The notes beneath the pieces were generated by a model, which worked only from the letters and a program-made list of their open reading frames with translations, was not told the origin of the DNA and ran no database searches. A program made the position numbers and the translations under genes. Shown piece after piece: positions 42,742 to 53,086 of a DNA stretch of 64,000 nucleotides; within the stretch, counting starts at the first letter, position 1, and every line of letters begins with the position of its first letter. This DNA comes from Porticoccaceae bacterium (GTDB taxonomy: Bacteria; Pseudomonadota; Gammaproteobacteria; Pseudomonadales; Porticoccaceae): contig CACEBC010000002.1 of NCBI GenBank assembly GCA_902557735.1, positions 38,697-102,696 on the forward strand, in the 5' to 3' direction.

Positions 42742-45453
42742 ATGATTAGGCAGAAAGCATTGCCTTCCATGATTGATATTTCGATATTTGAAAAAGCTTT
42801 ACAAGACAAGAATGGCCTCGTCTTAGTGCCGACGGAGAGATTAGCCAATCAAGTATGTGTCGCTTGGAGCAATACTAAGGAACTCGACCTGCCCGCATGG
42901 CAGGCGCCTCATGTTTATTCCATCCTCTCATGGCTAAAAAACTGTTGGGATGAAATGCATGATCTGCATTTGGAATCAGTCACCCCTTGGGCGATGGCCG
43001 AGCGAGCTCAAAGATTATATTTTTGGGAAAAAACAATAAATCAATTTAATCCGGGATTAGGATCACGCTTCAGTAGCATCGCTGATGAAACATACAACGA
43101 CCTCTGCGCTTATTATCTGAGTATTGATATGGTCCCGAGCGACACAAGCGGTTCCAGACAATTCAAGCTCTGGTGTAAAACCTATGCCAAATTAATGAGA
43201 GATAATGGTTTCATTCAACCAAATGAGTGTTGGCAACTTTTAGAATCAAATTTAAAGAAGTGTGAACCCAAAACTTATGAATCTATTTACTTATATGGAT
43301 TTCAATCAATTCCACCTCTTCAGCGAAATATATTAGGCGAAGCCGCCGATCAATGCGTGTTACTTGATCCCTTTTGTATAGACATGACTGATCAATTAGA
43401 CGATCTTAGCCAAAACGTGCGCCCATCCTTCCACCCTAGATACGAGAGAATTTGTAATTTGGAGAAAGCTCGAAAAATCAAATTTTATGATGCACAAGAA
43501 GAGCTCGCTGCGGCAGCAGATTGGGCCGCTCATGAACTTAAAATACAACCAAATCAACGCATCGGTATACTGATGCCAGATTTACTAAATCGCCTCGGAG
43601 AAACTTACCGAGCGATTAACACCGCTCTCGCCGCGAAAAATATCAATATTCCGGTAAACTTTTCTGTCGGGATACCTCTTTCTGCAACTCCCATTATTGC
43701 TGGTGCACTCGAACTGCTTTCCTCGATCGAACGTGACCAACCATTATCGCACTGGCTTCGACTGATTTATTCACCGTACACAGCTTTTGAATTACTGTCC
43801 CTTCAGGAAAAAGCCAATCTAGAGCAGAAACTTAGAAAGAACTCGCAATTCAATTTCACACTCCACCAATTTTTGTATGAGATAGAAAAAATTACAACCT
43901 CAGTGAACATGAGAGCAGTCGTCGATACTTTCCGATCTCTCGCGACCGCCAAAGAGAAGTCAGCAAGTCGTAAATCAACGCTATTCACTTTTTCCGAGTG
44001 CTCTGAACGCATGCAGACCATTCTAGATAAACAAAATTGGCCAGGAACACGAACACTGTCAAGTCTTGAGTATCAACAATTAAATCAATGGCATTGCTTA
44101 ATGGAGCAATTCCGTGGTCTAGATAATCTTGGAGAGAGGGTTAACTTGAGCAAAGCCGTCCAAGTTCTCACCTCAATGGCTAACGATCATATTTTTCATG
44201 AACAAACTCCTGATTCATCCCTCCAAGTATTGGGTCTTTTGGACGCTTCTGGTCTACAATTTGGTAAAGCTTGGATACTTGGATTGGATCACAAGACTTT
44301 CCCTCAACTGCCCTTAATCAACCCATTGTTGCCTGCCTATTATCAGAAAAAACACAGGCTGCCACGAAGTGACGCAACACGTGAATTAGCTATAGCGCGA
44401 AGCTTGCTTCAAGGTTTCCATGCGAATACTGGCTCATTAATCTGCAGCTATCCCTTGCAAAGAGATGAAGAACTATCCATCGAGAGTCCTCTCTTAAGAA
44501 ACATCAAACCCTCCAATCTCTTTGTTTCACCAAAATCACTCGGCTATAAAGCAGAGTTTCAAGTCTCACATCAATCTGCTCAAAGCGAACTTTACGAGCA
44601 GCCTAAAGTTCCTCTTAAAATGAGCAAAGAGATCATCAAAGGTGGTGCAGCAATCTTGAGAAATCAGTTTATCTGCCCTTTTAACTCATTCGCCATTCAT
44701 CGATTGGGGGCGAAACCTATCGATCCGCCGCATCAGGGGATAAATCAACGGCAGCGAGGAATTCTAATTCATGAAGTTCTTTTCAAGTTATGGAATCAAT
44801 GGAAAAGCTCTGACAAGTTGAATCAATTGAGCGATCGCGAGCTCGCTTTAGAAATAAATGAGAGTATCGATCTGACATTTTCCAGTAACGATCGCTCCAT
44901 GCTTTATCTGCGAGGATCCAGATATCGGAAATTGGAAAAATTGCTAATTAATAGATTGATTACAGCTTGGTTGAGAAAAGAAAAATCACGAGAACCATTC
45001 GAAGTGCTTGAATTAGAGCAATCATATACCGTCAAATTTGGCGAATTATCTCTTCAATTGATTGTCGATCGATTGGACCTCGTGGGAGGAAAAAGACTAA
45101 TAATTGATTACAAAACAGGTGCGTTGAAGACAAGTGGATGGAATCCGGAAGAATTAAAAGAACCTCAACTACCTCTCTACGTTGTAGCCTGTCATCCGAA
45201 TCCTAACGGTTTTGCATTTGCACATCTGAGTCCCGACGCTATCAGATTGGTTGGTGAAAGTGATGGTCTACTATCTCCAGAATTATCTGAAGTTGAAGAA
45301 TGGCATGCACGAATTCTTGACTGGAAAGCGGCTCTTGATAAATTAGCCTATTCATTTTCTTCTGGCGATTGTGACACTTCTGTCAATGATCTTGCCGCAT
45401 TCAAGCAGCAATATTTTTTATTACCCCTCAATCGATTTACTGAAACATTATGA
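42742..45453 (+). CDS. AddB-like helicase/nuclease subunit (TIGR03623 type)
   Basis: 903-residue protein of the probable DNA-repair family that pairs with an AddA-like helicase. The N-terminus (GLVLVPTERLANQVCVAW) corresponds to a degenerate UvrD/AddB fold without a working Walker A. The C-terminal nuclease domain has LQLIVDRLDLV...KRLIIDYKTGAL, the D...D-x-K active site of PD-(D/E)XK enzymes. Unlike AddB of Firmicutes, the four-cysteine iron-sulfur ligands are not all evident. It ends 18 bases before the AddA-like gene, so a two-subunit double-strand-break resection complex is likely. Confidence 0.88.
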   Translation: MIRQKALPSMIDISIFEKALQDKNGLVLVPTERLANQVCVAWSNTKELDLPAWQAPHVYSILSWLKNCWDEMHDLHLESVTPWAMAERAQRLYFWEKTINQFNPGLGSRFSSIADETYNDLCAYYLSIDMVPSDTSGSRQFKLWCKTYAKLMRDNGFIQPNECWQLLESNLKKCEPKTYESIYLYGFQSIPPLQRNILGEAADQCVLLDPFCIDMTDQLDDLSQNVRPSFHPRYERICNLEKARKIKFYDAQEELAAAADWAAHELKIQPNQRIGILMPDLLNRLGETYRAINTALAAKNINIPVNFSVGIPLSATPIIAGALELLSSIERDQPLSHWLRLIYSPYTAFELLSLQEKANLEQKLRKNSQFNFTLHQFLYEIEKITTSVNMRAVVDTFRSLATAKEKSASRKSTLFTFSECSERMQTILDKQNWPGTRTLSSLEYQQLNQWHCLMEQFRGLDNLGERVNLSKAVQVLTSMANDHIFHEQTPDSSLQVLGLLDASGLQFGKAWILGLDHKTFPQLPLINPLLPAYYQKKHRLPRSDATRELAIARSLLQGFHANTGSLICSYPLQRDEELSIESPLLRNIKPSNLFVSPKSLGYKAEFQVSHQSAQSELYEQPKVPLKMSKEIIKGGAAILRNQFICPFNSFAIHRLGAKPIDPPHQGINQRQRGILIHEVLFKLWNQWKSSDKLNQLSDRELALEINESIDLTFSSNDRSMLYLRGSRYRKLEKLLINRLITAWLRKEKSREPFEVLELEQSYTVKFGELSLQLIVDRLDLVGGKRLIIDYKTGALKTSGWNPEELKEPQLPLYVVACHPNPNGFAFAHLSPDAIRLVGESDGLLSPELSEVEEWHARILDWKAALDKLAYSFSSGDCDTSVNDLAAFKQQYFLLPLNRFTETL

Positions 45454-45471
45454 TCTATAAATCTTCAATAA

Positions 45472-48400
45472 ATGGCAAAAGATGTGATGGTTAATCTTGA
45501 TGACTCTGAATTCAGACAAGCGGCGATAGACCCAACAAGAAGTTTTATCGTAACTGCGCCCGCCGGTTCCGGAAAAACCGGTTTAATTACCCAAAGATAT
45601 CTTGCACTGCTAGCTAATGTCGAGAACCCAGAGGAGATTCTCTGCATCACCTTTACAAGGAAAGCCGCTTCAGAAATGTTGGGTCGAGTGTTAACAGCCC
45701 TCGAGTATGCTGATACAAACCCGTGTCCTACCAATCCGAACGATGCTAAAACTTGGAGTCTTGCAAGGGGGGCGATTGCCCGGAGTAACGAGCTACAGTG
45801 GAATTTATTGGATCTACCATGGAGATTGCGTATTCAGACGATTGATGGTTTCGCTCGACACGTAAGTAATCATTATGCCCTTGAATCATCACTAGGGTAT
45901 CGTCCAAATCCATGCAACCAACCTTTGATCCATTACAAAACGGCGGCACGGACGTTACTTTCAAGGATTGAGGAGGAGAATCTTATAGGGAAATATTTGG
46001 GCACCTTACTCGGCCATTTAGGCAATGACTTTGGTCTGTGCGAACACCTTTTGTGTGATCTTCTGGAAAGACGAGAACAGTGGCTCCCTTTAATTTATAA
46101 CATAGAAACTAATCCGGATTACTTCCATTCCGTGATCGAGCGCATTACTTGCGAGCATCTCGAAAATTTGACCAACCTTTTTGAATCTATTTCCGACGAA
46201 TTTCTATTCCTCACGCGGCAAGCTGCGAGCCGTGTCTCAAGAGAAATTAATCCAGAATTAGAGCGACTCCGAGACATCAAATGCCTTCCTCACTGCTGTG
46301 CAGCCAACCTCACCACTTGGAAATCCATAATTTGCCAATTCGTTTCAAAAACACATAGCTGGAGACGAAGACTTACCAAAAACGAAGGATACCCTCCATC
46401 TGCGAAACAAGAAAAGAAACATGCTTTAGACTTAATAAAACGGTGCGAAGAGATACCGGGGCTACTCCAAGCCATGATTTCGGTTTTGAGGTTGCCTGAA
46501 AACCATAAGGATTCGTCACAACATCAAATTCTTGTAGCACTGGGATATCTGCTTCCTTATCTCGTCGCCGAATTAAACGTCATTTTTGAAAAAGATAATG
46601 AATGTGATTTTAGTGCCATAACTCTGCTAGCACTTGATGCTCTGAAGTCAAATGATCCCTCAAACGTGGTATCACACGCTGCTTTGCAGTTAGATTATAG
46701 ACTAAAGCACATACTCATTGATGAGTTTCAGGATACCTCAGCCATTCAAATAAAATTAATTGAATTATTACTTGAGGGATGGGAACCCGATGATGGACGG
46801 AGCATTTTTCTGGTCGGCGATGCGATGCAGTCAATGTATAGCTTTCGCAACGCGAATGTAGGCCTATTTCTCCGGGCGCAGCAGAACTCGATAGCACAGA
46901 TGCCAATTGAATCGCTTACGCTTACGACCAATTTTCGATCTCAAGAGCTTGTCATCGACTGGATTAACGAATACTTTTCTTCAGCATTTCCGTCCCAGGA
47001 AGATCCTTCTTTGGGCGCAGTAACTTATACTAAGTCGGTTTCAGTCAAACGATCAACGCAAAAGGCGGCAGTCAATTTCTTTGGCTATAGTGGTGATGAT
47101 TATGGATCCTTTGAAGCTAGGCGCATATGTGAAATCTGCAAACAGGTCAAGTCTAATCATCCAAATGATTCTATCGCTATTCTTGCGCGCAATAGAGGCC
47201 ATTTAAAAGCAATCACTCCAGCTCTTGGGCAAAATAATATCGACTGGCAAGGAATTGATCTAGAGCCACTTTCCAAACGAATGCACGTCGTTGACATGTT
47301 GTCGCTAGCCCGTGCATTAATGTCACCAAGTGATCGTATAGCATGGCTATCAGTTTTGCATGCACCATTTTGTGGGCTTGGCCTTGAAGACCTATTAGTA
47401 ATCGTAAACAGTACCAGACTTGGCTCAGACGAAAAGCCGCTAATTATCGATCAACTTATGGATCATTTTGGCACCCATGAGAATCGAAAAAAGTACCCTT
47501 TAAGTGACTACGGTTTGAAAGCTTTAGCGCGTATCGTTCCGGTGCTTAAAAATTTTTGGCTCAATCGTCGTCGTCAAAATCTGCGTGAATCCCTTGAGGA
47601 GTGCTGGACAAAGCTCGGCGGAATGGACACTCTGCAGAGTGAGAAGGATTATGAGGATCTAACAATTTTTCTGGACCTGATCAGCCAAACGGAAGTCGGA
47701 GGAATCATTCAAAATTGGGAAAGTTTTCAGCTGGCTGTAGAATCCCTTTCCTCAAGACCGACATTTTCAGAACTAGCGAATAAAGATCAAAACCCTGTGA
47801 AAATAATGACAATGCACAAAGCGAAAGGTCTCGAATTCGATCATGTTATTCTACCCGGCTTGTCTCACTCGGTTAGCGAGAGAGGAAAACCTCTCCTGTT
47901 ATGGAATGAATATATAAATAAAGAGGGTCGCAATGATTTCATTATTGCAACTCGTGGATCGGTAAATCAAGCAGATGATGAATTATACAGCTATTTAAGA
48001 CATGAGCGGACAATCCAATCTCGGCTGGAAAACACCAGAGTCTTATACACGGCTGCAACGCGGGCTGTTCACTCCTTGCATCTTTTTGGAGAACTTAAAA
48101 CAAATGGCTCGGGCTGGAGGGCGCCCTCACCCAACAGTCTATTAACGAGCATATGGCCCCGATTGTCGAGAGATATTGAAAACGAACGTTATGCCGTTCA
48201 TATATCTGAAAATAAAGAAAAATATAAATTCCAGAAAGATAGCCCGAATTGCGAATCCATGAGACGTCTGGTTAAGGGGTATAAACCGAAGGGCGATATC
48301 AAAAAAGGAATTAATAATTATTCAAAACAAACTAGCACGGCAAGCGACCCAGCCTCCCAAACACAAAAAACGCCGCACGAAAGCAGTTTTCGGTCCATGC

Positions 48401-48909
48401 AATTGGGAAAGTGCTTGCACCGCACGCTAAAACAAATCGTGAGAAGTGGCTTAGAAAAGCACGATGTGACTGGATTAGAGCACTTTAGAATCGGATGGCA
48501 TTCGCAACTGAAAGAGAATGGTATTTTGTCTTCACCTGACGAACTTGACGAACTGCAACGGTCATTGAAAAATATGCTAGCAGATCCTTTTGGCAAATGG
48601 TTGCTTCAAACCGACAAGAAATCGAGCTCTGAAGTGATGTTTGATTACAGGGCGGACGATGGGTCGCAGATTAAAAGATCCACTATTGATTTGACTTTTT
48701 TATTTGAAAATACTCGTTGGATAATTGACTATAAATATGCACATCCCAGCAATGGTCAAAACATGAAAAAGTTTGTCGACAATATGAAAGATCAGTATCG
48801 CGGCCAGCTGCATCATTATGCTTCCTTGCTTAGAGGAATTGAGGACAATCCAATTCGTTGCGGCTTATATCTCCCAAGGCTGCCCCTATTTATAGAAATA
48901 CCATACTGA
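45472..48909 (+). CDS. AddA-like UvrD helicase with C-terminal nuclease domain
   Basis: 1145 residues. Helicase motifs in order: Walker A TAPAGSGKTGLI (about residue 25), ITFTRKAASEM (motif Ia), LIDEFQDTSAIQ (motif II), GDAMQSMYSFRNA (motif III), TMHKAKGLEFDHVILPG (motif V) and VLYTAATRAVHSLHL (motif VI). A PD-(D/E)XK domain follows near the C-terminus (RSTIDLTFLFENTRWIIDYKYAHP). This is the motor of a two-subunit helicase-nuclease that should process DNA ends for RecA. An ATG five codons in (MVNLDDSEF) is a possible start. RecBCD-like genes are not in the window. Confidence 0.92.
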   Translation: MAKDVMVNLDDSEFRQAAIDPTRSFIVTAPAGSGKTGLITQRYLALLANVENPEEILCITFTRKAASEMLGRVLTALEYADTNPCPTNPNDAKTWSLARGAIARSNELQWNLLDLPWRLRIQTIDGFARHVSNHYALESSLGYRPNPCNQPLIHYKTAARTLLSRIEEENLIGKYLGTLLGHLGNDFGLCEHLLCDLLERREQWLPLIYNIETNPDYFHSVIERITCEHLENLTNLFESISDEFLFLTRQAASRVSREINPELERLRDIKCLPHCCAANLTTWKSIICQFVSKTHSWRRRLTKNEGYPPSAKQEKKHALDLIKRCEEIPGLLQAMISVLRLPENHKDSSQHQILVALGYLLPYLVAELNVIFEKDNECDFSAITLLALDALKSNDPSNVVSHAALQLDYRLKHILIDEFQDTSAIQIKLIELLLEGWEPDDGRSIFLVGDAMQSMYSFRNANVGLFLRAQQNSIAQMPIESLTLTTNFRSQELVIDWINEYFSSAFPSQEDPSLGAVTYTKSVSVKRSTQKAAVNFFGYSGDDYGSFEARRICEICKQVKSNHPNDSIAILARNRGHLKAITPALGQNNIDWQGIDLEPLSKRMHVVDMLSLARALMSPSDRIAWLSVLHAPFCGLGLEDLLVIVNSTRLGSDEKPLIIDQLMDHFGTHENRKKYPLSDYGLKALARIVPVLKNFWLNRRRQNLRESLEECWTKLGGMDTLQSEKDYEDLTIFLDLISQTEVGGIIQNWESFQLAVESLSSRPTFSELANKDQNPVKIMTMHKAKGLEFDHVILPGLSHSVSERGKPLLLWNEYINKEGRNDFIIATRGSVNQADDELYSYLRHERTIQSRLENTRVLYTAATRAVHSLHLFGELKTNGSGWRAPSPNSLLTSIWPRLSRDIENERYAVHISENKEKYKFQKDSPNCESMRRLVKGYKPKGDIKKGINNYSKQTSTASDPASQTQKTPHESSFRSMQLGKCLHRTLKQIVRSGLEKHDVTGLEHFRIGWHSQLKENGILSSPDELDELQRSLKNMLADPFGKWLLQTDKKSSSEVMFDYRADDGSQIKRSTIDLTFLFENTRWIIDYKYAHPSNGQNMKKFVDNMKDQYRGQLHHYASLLRGIEDNPIRCGLYLPRLPLFIEIPY

Positions 48910-48977
48910 TAGTCTTTAATCTTTGTGATTTATACGTACAATGACGTCCTCGCGGCAAACAAGCTTAAGGTGCTTAT

Positions 48978-50063
48978 ATGGCTTCTAACGCAGTAGATAA
49001 CATAAATATAGCAACTCATGAAACTCTAATGACTCCAGAGTCGCTCAAGAAAGAGATTCCTATATCCTCGGCTGCAGAGGCAGTAGTTAAAGAGGGGCGT
49101 CAACAAATAGAAGCGATTCTCAACCGAGAGGATCACAGGATATTTGCGATCGTAGGTCCATGTTCCATTCATGACGTAGTTGCTGCGAAAGAATATGCTC
49201 AGCGCTTAAAGATCCTAGCGGAGAAAGTGAAAGATCAGGTTTTACTCGTAATGAGAGTGTACTTCGAAAAACCACGAACTACTGTGGGTTGGAAAGGACT
49301 TATTAACGACCCTTATATGGATGATTCCTTCAAAATCGTCGATGGGTTGCAGATAGGTCGTCAACTTCTGCATGATATTTTAGAAATGGGTCTTCCCACG
49401 GCTACCGAGGCATTAGATCCAATTTCTCCGCAATATATGCAAGATTTGATTGCTTGGTCAGCCATAGGAGCACGTACCACAGAATCGCAAACGCACCGCG
49501 AGATGGCTTCAGGCCTATCATCTCCCGTAGGTTTTAAGAATGGGACCGATGGGAGTCTAAATGTCGCAATAAATGCCCTGAAATCAGTCGCAAATCCGCA
49601 TCGATTTTTGGGTATAAATGGGGATGGTGGTGTCTCGGTAATCACTACACGTGGTAACAACAATGCACATATAGTCCTTCGAGGCGGAGGCGGAAAACCA
49701 AACTTTGATTCGATTAACATCTCCCTATGCGAAGATCAGCTTGCTGCTGCAAATGTTCCCGTTAATATCATGGTTGACTGCAGCCATGAAAATTCAAATA
49801 AGGATCATCATTTGCAACCTTTGGTTTTGGAAAATATTGCTAATCAAATCGCTGATGGTAATGAGTCTATAATTGGACTGATGATAGAGAGTAATATTCA
49901 CTCAGGCAATCAAAAACCCTCCTCGAAACCCAATGAAATGAAATATGGAGTGTCTGTCACCGATGCTTGTATCGACTGGAGCACAACCGAAAACATTCTT
50001 TTAAAGATGGCTGGCGATGTAGACGCGTCACTTAAAAACCGTGAGACTAAAAATCATCCATAG
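48978..50063 (+). CDS. 3-deoxy-7-phosphoheptulonate synthase (class I DAHP synthase)
   Basis: 361-residue enzyme joining phosphoenolpyruvate and erythrose 4-phosphate, the entry to the shikimate pathway. FAIVGPCSIHD, VMRVYFEKPRTTVGWKGLINDP, ARTTESQTHRE and IMVDCSHENSNKDHHLQPLV are hallmark motifs carrying the metal and PEP ligands. Length and the extended N-terminus resemble the AroF/AroG/AroH feedback-controlled group; which amino acid inhibits it cannot be told. AAGGTG precedes the ATG by five bases. Confidence 0.95.
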   Translation: MASNAVDNINIATHETLMTPESLKKEIPISSAAEAVVKEGRQQIEAILNREDHRIFAIVGPCSIHDVVAAKEYAQRLKILAEKVKDQVLLVMRVYFEKPRTTVGWKGLINDPYMDDSFKIVDGLQIGRQLLHDILEMGLPTATEALDPISPQYMQDLIAWSAIGARTTESQTHREMASGLSSPVGFKNGTDGSLNVAINALKSVANPHRFLGINGDGGVSVITTRGNNNAHIVLRGGGGKPNFDSINISLCEDQLAAANVPVNIMVDCSHENSNKDHHLQPLVLENIANQIADGNESIIGLMIESNIHSGNQKPSSKPNEMKYGVSVTDACIDWSTTENILLKMAGDVDASLKNRETKNHP

Positions 50064-50218
50064 TTAGGTTACAGTAATTTCCAAGCTGAGGGGTGTGGTT
50101 ATCTTAACGATAGATTAAATATATTACTCGAAACAAAATAATGTCAAAATTAAATCATACGGAAGACTGAGGTTAGTATACTTTTATCTAAATAGATTTA
50201 GTGTGGTTAAATTATTGA

Positions 50219-50923
50219 ATGACTAAACTGTTGCTAATCGTAGGTTTACTTCTGGGCACGTGGTTCTGGCGCAATGCTTTGCAGCGGACACCAATTGAAA
50301 AGCGTAGAGAGTTTATTTGGAATTCAGCAATTTGGGGATTGCTTCTAATTTCAATTGGACTAGTTGTCACCGGCAAAATGCACTGGATTGGCGCAGGCCT
50401 GGCGGCGTTAGTACCTATTGTAAAATGGATAATAATCTGGGGCTTGCGTGCCCTCCCGCTTATTCGAGCATTAGGTTTTAAAAAACAAATTCCCTCCCAG
50501 TTCAGAACTAACAATTTGTTTGTGCAGGTCAATTTTGCCAGTCATCATATGGACGGAGAGGTTTTGACTGGAAATTACCAAGGAAAAAAGCTTAGCGAGT
50601 TAAACTTAGACCAATTGAAGCTTCTAGCAGATAACTTTAAGGACAGTGACAGAGAATCCTTTATCCTTCTGCAGGCATATATGCTCAGGACCCATAGAAA
50701 TAGCGACTTTGGAGAATCAACATACAATACCCCAAAGCCAGATTTTTCGGAACTTACGCAAACGGAGGCGCTGGAAATACTTGGATTGGATCAAGATGCC
50801 ACAGAAAATGAGGTGCTCAAAGCGCATAGACGTCTAATACAACGTCTTCATCCGGATCGCGGCGGCAGCGATTACTTGGCAGCCAAGATCAACGCTGCAA
50901 AGGACAAATTGACAGCAAGCTGA
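50219..50923 (+). CDS. Membrane-anchored J-domain protein
   Basis: 234 residues: N-terminal membrane helices (about 1-18, 35-55 and 58-80), a linker with NLFVQVNFASHHMDGEVLTGNYQGKKLSELNLDQL, and a C-terminal J-domain (EALEILGLDQDATENEVLKAHRRLIQRLHPDRGGSDYLAAKINAAKDKL) with the H-P-D motif. The layout matches the DjlA-unrelated, TIM14-like DnaJ-type proteins common in proteobacteria. It probably recruits DnaK to the inner membrane; client unknown. Confidence 0.87.
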   Translation: MTKLLLIVGLLLGTWFWRNALQRTPIEKRREFIWNSAIWGLLLISIGLVVTGKMHWIGAGLAALVPIVKWIIIWGLRALPLIRALGFKKQIPSQFRTNNLFVQVNFASHHMDGEVLTGNYQGKKLSELNLDQLKLLADNFKDSDRESFILLQAYMLRTHRNSDFGESTYNTPKPDFSELTQTEALEILGLDQDATENEVLKAHRRLIQRLHPDRGGSDYLAAKINAAKDKLTAS

Positions 50924-50942
50924 GCGCTGAAGCCAAAAAATC

Positions 50943-51734
50943 TTACTCCTGGGAGCTGTCCCGTATGCCATGGTTAGGCTCGCAGATTAAATGGACATAC
51001 CTGCCCAACCACTTATATGGCTCTCTATTAGAGTACTTGAGTTCCATTTCAATAACTGACTCATCGTTGGCAAGACCTCCCTTTTGATTGCTCGCATAGT
51101 CATAAAATACTCTTATCCCGCTGCTCGACCTAATTTTTAGATGACTCTTATCTAGCCAGTTATCGATCAATGGGAACGTCATGGGGTTACTGGGCGTCAA
51201 GCTGACTTCGTCTGCTAAAAATGGTTTTTCAATTATTTTAAAATTACCACGCAATAGATTGCGATATTCAAGAGCATATTTATTGTAATAGCTCAGGGAG
51301 ATACTGCCTCTAGGATTGATGAGATTAGTCAAATCAGAAATCAGATCCTCAGGGCGAGCTAACCATTCGATCAAAGCATGACAAAGCACCAGATCGAAAT
51401 CTCCATTAATCTTATGTTTAAGATGCTGGTATGGGCAACAATGCCATTCAATCTGGTCCGCCACTTTTAAATCTGCAGCTAATTTTTTCGCCATGGCTGA
51501 CATTTCAGCAGAAGTGTCGTTGTAAACAACCTCATGTCCTAACTTTGCCATTCGCATGGCGTGCTGACCTAAACCGCTTCCAATATCCAAAATACGGAGC
51601 GATTTATCATCCGAATGGATGGGGAGAAAGGAAGTTAGATCACGCCAAATAACGGCGAGCCTGATTTTTCCTTTTAAACCACCATAGATCTTCCTAGCGA
51701 ATTTTTTTGATATGCCATTAAAACTTTTATCCAT
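50943..51734 (-). CDS. cmoM: tRNA 5-carboxymethoxyuridine methyltransferase CmoM
   Basis: 263-residue SAM-dependent methyltransferase. MDKSFNGISKKFARKIYGGLKGKIRLAVIW parallels the E. coli CmoM (SmtA) N-terminus; LRILDIGSGLGQHAMRMAKLGHEV is the SAM-binding loop; LVLCHALIEWLARPE and the C-terminal YSNREPYKWLGRYVHLI are CmoM-specific. CmoM methylates cmo5U34 to mcmo5U in tRNAs. The start is set at the second ATG (51734), which matches the family; one five codons upstream is possible. Confidence 0.9.
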   Translation of the reverse strand: MDKSFNGISKKFARKIYGGLKGKIRLAVIWRDLTSFLPIHSDDKSLRILDIGSGLGQHAMRMAKLGHEVVYNDTSAEMSAMAKKLAADLKVADQIEWHCCPYQHLKHKINGDFDLVLCHALIEWLARPEDLISDLTNLINPRGSISLSYYNKYALEYRNLLRGNFKIIEKPFLADEVSLTPSNPMTFPLIDNWLDKSHLKIRSSSGIRVFYDYASNQKGGLANDESVIEMELKYSNREPYKWLGRYVHLICEPNHGIRDSSQE

Positions 51735-51929
51735 TTTTACTATTTTCACTCAAATTTCCCTCACATCGATCATAAGCTTCATAAATTCAAATTTAGGCGA
51801 CTTCGTAATACACAAGAGCATGAGCGGATTGATCAAAAAAAGCATAATATGAGTATGTTAAAAGAAACATTCTGGCCACCGCAACAATTGCTATCTACAA
51901 TTGCATTCACACATAATGAGGAAACTTTC

Positions 51930-53069
51930 ATGCCGCCTGACTCCGCGACCCTAGAGCTCGCCAAAATTCTGATCTCAAAGCCGTCAGTCACCCCCAAGGA
52001 TCACGGTTGCCAAAATATTATCATCGATAGACTGAATAAAATTGGTTTTGATATAACCCGACTCGATTACAGTGATATTAAGAACTTTTGGGCCATTTGC
52101 GGTGACATTGGTCCCATATTTTGCTTTGCGGGCCATACCGATGTTGTTCCAGTTGGCGATGAATGCAAATGGAATTCAGAACCCTTTAAACCGACTGTCA
52201 GTCAGGGGTCCCTCTATGGACGAGGAGCGGCTGATATGAAGGGTTCTCTCGCAGCTATGATAGTTGCGACCGAGCGTTACATCGCCCTGCATCATCCCCG
52301 CAAATTCCGAATTGCCTTTCTAATTACCGGTGATGAGGAGGGGGAAGCAACAAACGGAACGCGGAAAGTCGTGGAGTGGTTGCAAAAAAATAATTCTCTA
52401 CCCACATGGTGCGTTGTTGGCGAACCCTCCAGTGCCAAGAGCATAGGGGATACGATAAAAAATGGGCGTCGTGGATCATTAGGGTGTGTTTTGACAGTGC
52501 ATGGCGTTCAAGGTCACGTTGCCTATCCTCATCTGGCTTCGAATCCAATTCATCAAGCTATGTCAGCACTCAAGCATCTGACCGAAGAAAAGTGGGATCG
52601 AGGTAACAAAGATTTCCCACCCACCACCCTCCAAATATCTAACATCAGTGCCGGTACAGGAGCGGTTAACGTTATACCCGATAAGTTAACAGTAAAATTC
52701 AATTTTAGATTCTCTACGGAACTTTCTGAACAAGTCTTAAAAGAACGTACAACCAGAATTATAGATCACTATGGTGTGAATTATACTTTAGACTGGAAGC
52801 TGACAGGTGAACCTTTTTTAACCGATCGAGGGACACTAGTCGAAAAAGTGAGCGATTCTATTTCCAACATTGTTGGTTACAGACCAGAATTATCGACTGC
52901 AGGCGGAACATCAGATGCAAGATTCATAGCACCTCTTGGAACCGAAGTTATTGAACTAGGTCCAGTCAACAAATCCATTCATCAAGTGGATGAGCATGTC
53001 AGTGTAACCGATCTTGAAAAACTGACCGACATTTATCACGACCTGCTAGTCCGGCTTTCTTGCTTATAG
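51930..53069 (+). CDS. dapE: Succinyl-diaminopimelate desuccinylase
   Basis: 379-residue M20 metallopeptidase-fold enzyme of the lysine and diaminopimelate pathway. FAGHTDVVPVGD gives the first zinc ligand, YGRGAADMKGSLAAM the bridging aspartate, and ITGDEEGEATNGT the catalytic and metal glutamates; GGTSDARF and the C-terminal ELGPVNKSIHQVDEHV complete the site. The start is the ATG preceded by GAGGAAA; the frame is open 27 codons further upstream but that extension is not family-like. Works with dapA further along the window. Confidence 0.95.
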   Translation: MPPDSATLELAKILISKPSVTPKDHGCQNIIIDRLNKIGFDITRLDYSDIKNFWAICGDIGPIFCFAGHTDVVPVGDECKWNSEPFKPTVSQGSLYGRGAADMKGSLAAMIVATERYIALHHPRKFRIAFLITGDEEGEATNGTRKVVEWLQKNNSLPTWCVVGEPSSAKSIGDTIKNGRRGSLGCVLTVHGVQGHVAYPHLASNPIHQAMSALKHLTEEKWDRGNKDFPPTTLQISNISAGTGAVNVIPDKLTVKFNFRFSTELSEQVLKERTTRIIDHYGVNYTLDWKLTGEPFLTDRGTLVEKVSDSISNIVGYRPELSTAGGTSDARFIAPLGTEVIELGPVNKSIHQVDEHVSVTDLEKLTDIYHDLLVRLSCL

Positions 53070-53086
53070 AATGGATTGGAGGTTAT

